The notes under the pieces were generated by a model, which worked only from the letters and a program-made list of their open reading frames with translations, was not told where the DNA came from and searched no databases. Source: DATLMR01 sp964615905 (GTDB lineage Bacteria; Acidobacteriota; Blastocatellia; UBA7656). Taken from it: DNA of 64,000 nt. Below are positions 58,740-64,000 of this stretch, piece by piece. The DNA lies in the NCBI GenBank assembly GCA_964615905.1, contig CAZTUB010000017.1, forward strand, positions 1 through 64,000, written 5' to 3'. Position 1 is the stretch's first letter; the number at the start of each line of letters is the position of its first letter. The translations under genes and the position numbers were made by a program.

Positions 58740-60788
58740 CTAACGAAGTTGCGCGCCGAACCGGCGCTGTAAAGTTTCTCTGACCTGCTCGTGGTGACGC
58801 GCGACCTCTTCGTCCGTCAGGGTCACGCCGTCGCCCCGGTAAGTCACGCGGAAAGCAAGCGACCGGAAGCCTTCCGGCACGCCCTTTCCTTTGTACATAT
58901 CAAATATCTGAACAGAGACTATCTCAGGGATGCCCAACTCGCGCACGGCCCGCTCGATCTCGCCCCACATGGCCTGCTCAGGCACGAGCGCCGAAACGTC
59001 GCGCGTCGAGACAGGCAGGCGCGGCAACGCGCTGTAACGAACCGCGTCCGGCGCTACTTCGAGCAGTCTCCCGAACTCTATCTCGCCTACGAACACGGGC
59101 TGGCGAAACTTGTACTGAGAGGCTACTCGCGGATGAAGGCGTCCGAACCGCGCAAACTCTTGGCCCTCGCGGCTAAACACTGCCGACTGCCCTGGATGGA
59201 GGTATTCTACACGCGCTCGCTCAATTGTAAAGCCTGATATATTCATGGCCGCAAAGGTATTCTCGACCGCGCCCTTCAAATCGTAAAAGTCTACGGGTCG
59301 ATTCCCTCGCCAGCTTTCGGGCGCCAGGTCGCCGCTCAGGACAAGCCCCATCATCTCGCGCTCGCCGGGCCGCTCGCCTTCTCCTTGAGACTCGAAGACG
59401 CGCCCGAACTCAAAGAGCTTTACGTCGCGGTTGCCGTGGTTGAAGTTTCGCTGCAACGCGTCGAGCAACCCCGTCACGAGCGACACGCGCATCTCGCTTT
59501 CGTTTACGTCAATCGGGTTCGACAGCCCGACGGCCTCGACCGCCTGGGGGCGGAACAACCGGTCGCGCTCTTTGTTGACGAAGCTGAACGATACGGCCTC
59601 GTCAAAACCTTGCCCTGTGAGCACAGTTTGCACGCGGCGGCGGCGAGCTTCGCCCGGCAAAAAGTTGCCAAGCCCGCTCCACGCCGGTAGCGTCGTTTCG
59701 ATCAACTCGTAGCCCGCGTGGCGCGCGACTTCCTCGACCAGGTCTTCCTCGCGCGCTATGTCTACGCGAAACGAGGGAGCGGTGGCGAGCAGTTCTTCCT
59801 TATCTCGCAAAAGCTCTACTTCAAACCCGAGGCCGCGAAGGATCTCGGCAGATTTGTCAATCTCGACCTTCAACCCCGTAAGCCGTTCGACGCGCGACTG
59901 GCGAAGCCGCACAGGGTCGCGGCTGATCTTTCGAGGGTGCTCGTCTATCACGCCGCGCGCTACCTTGCCGCCTGCAATCTCCGCCACAAGCTCCGCGACG
60001 CGGTCGGCGGCTCGCGCCTGCGCTTCATAGTCCGCGCCGCGCTCAAACCTGTACGAAGCCTCGGTGCTGAGCCCTAGTGCGCGAGCGGTCTGGCGGACCG
60101 AAAGAGGGTGGAAGTAAGCGCTCTCGATCAGCACGTCCGTAGTCGCGGAATTGATCTCTGTATCCTCGCCGCCCATCACGCCCGCGACCGCGACGGCGCG
60201 GCCCGGGTCTGCGATGACGAGCATGTTCCGATTGAGCTCGCGCTCCACACCGTCGAGGGTAGTGAGCCGCTCGCCTTCAAGGGCGCGGCGGACGATGATA
60301 CGGCGGTCGCGCAGCAGGTTGAGGTCGAAGGCGTGCGTGGGCTGTCCCATCTCGAACATCACATAGTTTGTGATGTCGGCGATGTTGTTGACGGGCCGCT
60401 GGCCTATGCTGTCGAGCCTCTGGACGAGCCACGCGGGCGAAGGCCCTACGCGCACACCGCGCACGATTCGCGCGGCGTAACGCGGGCAAAGGTCGGCATC
60501 GGCGATCTCAATGGAAGCGAGCTCCGAAGCCTGTTCGTCGCTTTCCGAGAGCCTGACATCACGCGGCTTGAGAGCCGTGCCGCACACTACGGCCGCTTCG
60601 CGGGCCACGCCGAGGTGCGAGAGCGCGTCGGGGCGGTTTGAAGTCAGGTCGATGTCGAACAGGAAGTCATCGCCCACAGGCTCAACGGATTCGACCGCGA
60701 GGCCGACCATCGTGAGCTTTTCGCCAAGCTCTTTAGGTTTGAGCGAAAGCTCGACAAGCTCGCCCAGCCAGTTGTAGCTGATCTTCAT
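58740..60788 (-). CDS. pheT: Phenylalanyl-tRNA synthetase beta subunit (short form without EMAP domain)
   Basis: PheT pairs with PheS to charge tRNA-Phe. The protein begins MKISYNWLGELVELSLKPKELGEKLTMVGLAVESVEPVG and passes directly to FDIDLTSNRPDALSHLGVAREAAV. In the long form an EMAP-type tRNA-binding domain of about 110 residues lies between these; here it is absent, so it is 682 residues, not about 790. B3/B4 (RYAARIVRGVRVGPSPAW), B5 and the C-terminal FDX-ACB domain (LPRLPVSTRDVSALV, then YKGKGVPEGFRSLAFRVTYRGDGVTLTDEEV) are present. The start overlaps the preceding gene by ATGA. Confidence 0.95.
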   Translation of the reverse strand: MKISYNWLGELVELSLKPKELGEKLTMVGLAVESVEPVGDDFLFDIDLTSNRPDALSHLGVAREAAVVCGTALKPRDVRLSESDEQASELASIEIADADLCPRYAARIVRGVRVGPSPAWLVQRLDSIGQRPVNNIADITNYVMFEMGQPTHAFDLNLLRDRRIIVRRALEGERLTTLDGVERELNRNMLVIADPGRAVAVAGVMGGEDTEINSATTDVLIESAYFHPLSVRQTARALGLSTEASYRFERGADYEAQARAADRVAELVAEIAGGKVARGVIDEHPRKISRDPVRLRQSRVERLTGLKVEIDKSAEILRGLGFEVELLRDKEELLATAPSFRVDIAREEDLVEEVARHAGYELIETTLPAWSGLGNFLPGEARRRRVQTVLTGQGFDEAVSFSFVNKERDRLFRPQAVEAVGLSNPIDVNESEMRVSLVTGLLDALQRNFNHGNRDVKLFEFGRVFESQGEGERPGEREMMGLVLSGDLAPESWRGNRPVDFYDLKGAVENTFAAMNISGFTIERARVEYLHPGQSAVFSREGQEFARFGRLHPRVASQYKFRQPVFVGEIEFGRLLEVAPDAVRYSALPRLPVSTRDVSALVPEQAMWGEIERAVRELGIPEIVSVQIFDMYKGKGVPEGFRSLAFRVTYRGDGVTLTDEEVARHHEQVRETLQRRFGAQLR

Positions 60789-62512
60789 TTGATCCTGTAA
60801 CCTTCTTCTTCGTTATTAAAAATCCAGCCGACCACCTCGCCTATTCGAATCTCTTCGCTGCGGTAGGCTTCCATGGTGATCGCAGCCGACCCTTGCCTGT
60901 GAATTGCTTGAGCCGAGCGGAGCATGCTCTTGAACCGCTCTTGCCATCGGACCACATTCGACGGCCTCAAATCTATCCACCCGCGTTCGGCCCACTCGTC
61001 GACGAGGGCGGGGGCGACTGCCAGGGTCGACTGCCCCGCATACTCCGGCACGCTCACGCGCGGGCCGCGAAGCAACCGGTCGCCTTCGGGCGGGAGGACC
61101 GGGACGCCTATCGATATGATCGTATTGCGCAGCTTCTTATGTCGCTGCAAGTAGCCCCACAGCGCGGCGGAAACCCCGGCAGAGTCTTCTTCGATGACCG
61201 CTTGCAGCGTGCGGTATTTCATCTTGAGCAGGTGCGCTTCGTAAAGCAGCTTCGTGAGCTTCGGCGGGCCAAGCTCGCCGGTCGCTATCGAGTGCGACCC
61301 GGTTTCGTGCTCAAGACGGCGCAACGCTTCGATGGCCGAGCCCCTCAGGTAACCGGCGCGATAGCTCGGCGTCATGATGGCCCCGTCGATTGCCGCGATA
61401 ACGTCGACGCCCGTGTTGCTCCCTTTGATCTCAAGCACGACGTTGCGCGCTATCTCTTCGGGGGTCACGAACTCCATCTGGTTGATTGAGGTGACGGCCT
61501 CGAATTCGCCGCGCGCAAAAAAGCCGTTCTCGCCCGTGTCGACGCCGACCATCTCAAGCTCGCCCAGCCGCTTGAAATCCGACGCCGCAAGCGAAAGCTC
61601 AAGCTCGCCGTCGAGCGGCTCGGACCGCGACTCGTATATGTAAAGCGGCGTGTTGTCTCTGCGGTTCACGAGCGGCTGGTATGTCACCTTCTTGTAGCCG
61701 ATCATCGCGCCGGGCTTTATCTCTTTGACGATAGGCCCGCCGGGCGTGCGGGCCATCAGGAACATCAGCCCCGTGTGAGCAAACGCGACAGCCGTTTTTG
61801 ACATGAGCTTGGCCGACGGCTTGTCTTCGCCGTGCGTGTAGGGGATGTTGAGCCCCATGCCGCCCGTCCCCGTCGTCCCGACCTTGACGTAGACGCGCGT
61901 GCCCACCTCGACCATCGCCCTGTAGAGCAGCTGCGTGTGGCGTATCAACTGCGGGATCGATTGCGACACCAGCAGCATCTCGATTGTGCGCTCGAACGAT
62001 TTGCGATTCTCCCAGATGGGCTTCAGGTCGCGCTGCTCTATCCGCTCGTCGAAGAAATCGAGCGTCTTTCGCACCTCAATCGAGTTGGTGTAGACGTCCT
62101 GGTAGCTGATCCCGGATGCCGTGTTGATGCAATCGATCAAGACGTTCGGGCGATGCTTGCGCACGGCCGCCGCAAGCCCCGACCGCTCGTAGGCTTTGTC
62201 GAGCGGGCCGAACAGGTCTTCGTACAGTGCGCGGCGGCGAGCCTCGCTCGATACAAGATCGGCACGGTCCTCTTTCGCAAGCTCCGAGCGCACAAAGATG
62301 TTGCCCCATAACTCGACAAATTTTACCGAGGGGAACTCTTTTCCGAGCTCGCTCACGAGCTCGCGCACCTCTTTATGAAAGAGCGACGCGACGACGATCT
62401 TTTTCGGGCGAAGCTCACGCGCAATCTGGCGGGCGATCTGCGTGCCGACCAGCCCCGCTCCGCCAAGTATCAAGATCGTCTTGTCTAAGGATTGGCTCGC
62501 GCTGTTGGGCAT
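60785..62512 (-). CDS. Rossmann-fold NAD(P)-binding protein of unknown function inserted between pheS and pheT
   Basis: The 575-residue protein has an N-terminal dinucleotide fold (TILILGGAGLVGTQIARQIAREL; GGAGLVG at 17-23) resembling short-chain or saccharopine-reductase-type Rossmann domains. The body is unusual: YTHGEDKPSAKLMSKTAVAFAHTGLMFLMARTPGG, IKPGAMIGYKKVTY, DGAIMTPSYRAGYLRGSAIEALRRLEHETGSH. No known enzyme name fits. It starts 30 bp after pheS and overlaps pheT by ATGA, so it is translated with the synthetase. It may carry out an NAD-dependent step or be a passenger; its role is unknown. Confidence 0.85.
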   Translation of the reverse strand: MPNSASQSLDKTILILGGAGLVGTQIARQIARELRPKKIVVASLFHKEVRELVSELGKEFPSVKFVELWGNIFVRSELAKEDRADLVSSEARRRALYEDLFGPLDKAYERSGLAAAVRKHRPNVLIDCINTASGISYQDVYTNSIEVRKTLDFFDERIEQRDLKPIWENRKSFERTIEMLLVSQSIPQLIRHTQLLYRAMVEVGTRVYVKVGTTGTGGMGLNIPYTHGEDKPSAKLMSKTAVAFAHTGLMFLMARTPGGPIVKEIKPGAMIGYKKVTYQPLVNRRDNTPLYIYESRSEPLDGELELSLAASDFKRLGELEMVGVDTGENGFFARGEFEAVTSINQMEFVTPEEIARNVVLEIKGSNTGVDVIAAIDGAIMTPSYRAGYLRGSAIEALRRLEHETGSHSIATGELGPPKLTKLLYEAHLLKMKYRTLQAVIEEDSAGVSAALWGYLQRHKKLRNTIISIGVPVLPPEGDRLLRGPRVSVPEYAGQSTLAVAPALVDEWAERGWIDLRPSNVVRWQERFKSMLRSAQAIHRQGSAAITMEAYRSEEIRIGEVVGWIFNNEEEGYRIK

Positions 62513-62542
62513 CTATTCAACCGCTCTTATGAACGCTCCCGG

Positions 62543-63568
62543 TTATGCGAACTGTCTGAGGAACCTGACATCGTTTTCAAACAACAGACGTATGTCGTCG
62601 ATCCCGTACATTCGCGCGGCCATGCGGTCTATCCCTAAACCGAAGGCGAACCCTGAATACTCTTCCGGGTCGATGCCGACCGCGCTCAGCACGTTCGGGT
62701 GGACCATGCCCGACCCCCCAAGCTCTATCCAGCCCGACCCTTTGCAGACGCGGCAGCCCCCCCCGCCGCAGACGTAGCACATGAAATCGACCTCGGCCGA
62801 AGGCTCCGTAAACGGGAAATAGGACGGGCGGAATCTCGTCGTCAGGTTCGCGCCGAACATCATCTCGACGAACTTCTGCAAGGTTCCCTTCAAATCCGCG
62901 AGCGTGATATTGCGGTCCACGTTGAGCCCTTCGAGCTGAAAGAACATCGGGTTATGCGTCGGGTCGGGCGTATCGCGGCGAAACACGCGGCCGGGCGAGA
63001 TGACCCTGAGCGGCGGCCGCTGCTGCTGCATGGCGTGTATCTGCACGGTCGAGGTCTGGCTGCGGAGCGCGAGGTTCTCCGACACATAAAACGTGTCGGC
63101 GGAGTCACGCGCCGGGTGGCTCGCCGGGATGTTGAGCGCGTCAAAGTTATAAAAGCTTGTTTCGATCTCAGGCCCGTCTTTAACGGTGTAACCCATCGAG
63201 ACGAAGACATCTTCGATACGCTGGCGCAAGAGCGTGATCGGGTGCAGGTGCCCACGGCCAAGGGTCGCGCCCGCGAGCGTGATGTCTATCTTTTCGCGCT
63301 CAAGCGCGGCCGTTTCCGCGTCGGCGGCAAACCGCTCCGCGAGCCGCGTGATCTGTGACTCGACTTCCGCGCTCAGCTCGTTTACGTCCCGGCCAAACTC
63401 TGCGCGGGCCTCCGAGGCGAGCGAGCCGACGCGCTTCTTTTCAGAAGCTATGAGGCCGGACTTGCGCCCCAGGTACTTATCGCGCAAGGCCGTCAGATCA
63501 TCATTGTTTGAGACTGAGTTGAGGTCTTCGAGAAACTGTGCGCGGAGCTTGTTCAGGTTTTCGTCCAT
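62543..63568 (-). CDS. pheS: Phenylalanyl-tRNA synthetase alpha subunit
   Basis: The 341-residue protein has the N-terminal coiled coil (about 1-90), motif 2 (VISPGRVFRRDTPDPTHNPMFFQLEGLNVD), motif 3 (FAFGLGIDRMAARMYGIDDIRLL) and FRPSYFPFTEPSAEVDF. A zinc-knuckle-like insert CYVCGGGGCRVCKGSGW precedes the GSGMVHPNVL site. ATG 63568 is used; a TTG at 63595 would extend into the repeat element. It follows rplT, as in the common rplT-pheS order, but pheT is separated from it by another gene. Confidence 0.96.
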   Translation of the reverse strand: MDENLNKLRAQFLEDLNSVSNNDDLTALRDKYLGRKSGLIASEKKRVGSLASEARAEFGRDVNELSAEVESQITRLAERFAADAETAALEREKIDITLAGATLGRGHLHPITLLRQRIEDVFVSMGYTVKDGPEIETSFYNFDALNIPASHPARDSADTFYVSENLALRSQTSTVQIHAMQQQRPPLRVISPGRVFRRDTPDPTHNPMFFQLEGLNVDRNITLADLKGTLQKFVEMMFGANLTTRFRPSYFPFTEPSAEVDFMCYVCGGGGCRVCKGSGWIELGGSGMVHPNVLSAVGIDPEEYSGFAFGLGIDRMAARMYGIDDIRLLFENDVRFLRQFA

Positions 63569-63592
63569 GCCGGATGAGCTTTCGGGTTTCAA

Positions 63593-63674
63593 CAATCAGC
63601 GATCAACTGCCAGCACGGCTGAGCGACTAGAGGCTGCTCAGGTTGAAAGATTGCTGGCGGCTGATCGCTGATTG
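63593..63674. repeat. Hairpin element between rplT and pheS
   Basis: A 23-bp arm at 63593-63615 (starting CAATCAGCGATCA, ending GCCAGCA) pairs with its near-exact reverse complement at 63652-63674 with two mismatches. A smaller CTGAGC/GCTCAG pair is nested inside. It occupies most of the 132-bp gap and leaves 25 bp before the pheS ATG. Confidence 0.75.
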
Positions 63675-63700
63675 GCCGATAGGTTTATTCAGGTTTGCGA

Positions 63701-64000
63701 CTAAGCGGCAGGGGCCGCCTCGCGATTCGAGTCAATAGCCTGCTTGACTCTCGCAGACAGCTCCGTAAACGACGCCGGCTCGTTGACCGCGAGGTCGGCC
63801 AGGACCTTGCGGTCGAGGTTGATCTCGGCCAGTTTCAGCCCGTGCATAAACTGGCTGTAGCTCAGACCGTTGGCGCGGGCGGCTGCGCCTATGCGCACGA
63901 TCCACAGCGAGCGGAAGTCGCGCTTCTTCAGCTTGCGCCCGGTAAAGGCGAAGTTCAGCGAGCGCTCGACCTGCTCTTTAGCGTGACGATAGAGCTTGCT
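63701..64000 (-). CDS. rplT: 50S ribosomal protein L20, 5' end beyond window
   Basis: The minus-strand frame is open to the right edge. It reads SKLYRHAKEQVERSLNFAFTGRKLKKRDFRSLWI and then VRIGAAARANGLSYSQFMHGLKLAEINLDRKVLADLAV, the conserved L20 core and C-terminal half, ending KQAIDSNREAAPAA. L20 is an early 50S assembly protein and in some bacteria represses its own operon. Only the C-terminal 99 residues are seen. It lies upstream of pheS. Confidence 0.95.
   Translation of the reverse strand, partial: SKLYRHAKEQVERSLNFAFTGRKLKKRDFRSLWIVRIGAAARANGLSYSQFMHGLKLAEINLDRKVLADLAVNEPASFTELSARVKQAIDSNREAAPAA

Overview
The window is a GC-rich, densely coded bacterial chromosome segment with no phage, insertion sequence or tRNA that I can see. 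It points to an acidobacterium, most likely the Blastocatellia side of the phylum. The basis is the combination of two orphan MacB-like permeases of the acidobacterial ADOP type (one with a PadR regulator), three VWFA-related exported proteins of the kind expanded in Acidobacteriota, a FecR/DUF6600 protein and many Sec-exported proteins of unknown function. The phylum call is inference from gene content.

Layout. 1-8.5 kb: SpoIIE-type phosphatase (cut by the left edge), ADOP permease, exported ChaN/Tiki-like protein, second ADOP permease and its PadR regulator with a palindromic operator candidate. 9.2-14.3 kb: a Tat-exported multicopper oxidase overlapping a SCO-like copper chaperone, then two tandem exported paralogs and a small Cys-containing protein, closed by a strong terminator. 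14.3-19.8 kb (minus): a Lys/Ala-rich TPR protein, GlmR/YvcK, GlmU and GlmS, apparently one amino-sugar transcription unit. 20-30 kb: HemD, three VWFA proteins, FecR/DUF6600, HEAT protein, CPBP protease, DUF4870 protein. 30-33.5 kb: MgtE and partner, Tpx, alkyladenine glycosylase. 33.5-38.3 kb: hemE-hemH-hemY, then a translationally coupled COQ7/ferritin-like di-iron protein and a GNAT. 38.4-42 kb: YjdF-type membrane protein and pyrR-pyrB-pyrC. 42-45.3 kb: Cys-rich secreted protein, UbiD decarboxylase, orphan beta-class DNA methyltransferase. 45.3-52.5 kb (minus): nucleoside ABC importer (ATPase and two permeases), PNP, uridine kinase, cytidine deaminase and an exported MTA/SAH-deaminase-like amidohydrolase, a complete uptake and salvage route except for the binding lipoprotein. 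52.6-54.8 kb: ECF sigma, ZAS anti-sigma and a secretin-like exported protein. 55-58.1 kb: an RpiB variant, Hpt, PurE, PurK. 58.1-64 kb (minus): rplT, pheS, an unknown Rossmann protein, pheT, a ZapB-like coiled coil and ZapA.

The parts I found least explained are: (i) long intergenic hairpin elements built from short repeated words, two of which supply the stop codons of the genes they touch; (ii) a 575-residue NAD-binding-type protein inserted between pheS and pheT; (iii) a di-iron protein stop/start-coupled to the haem oxidase gene; (iv) the oxidase/SCO/paralog/small-protein unit; (v) an RpiB with a microcompartment-like N-terminal segment and no Cys at the usual catalytic position. All functional statements come from reading motifs by eye; no database search was run.
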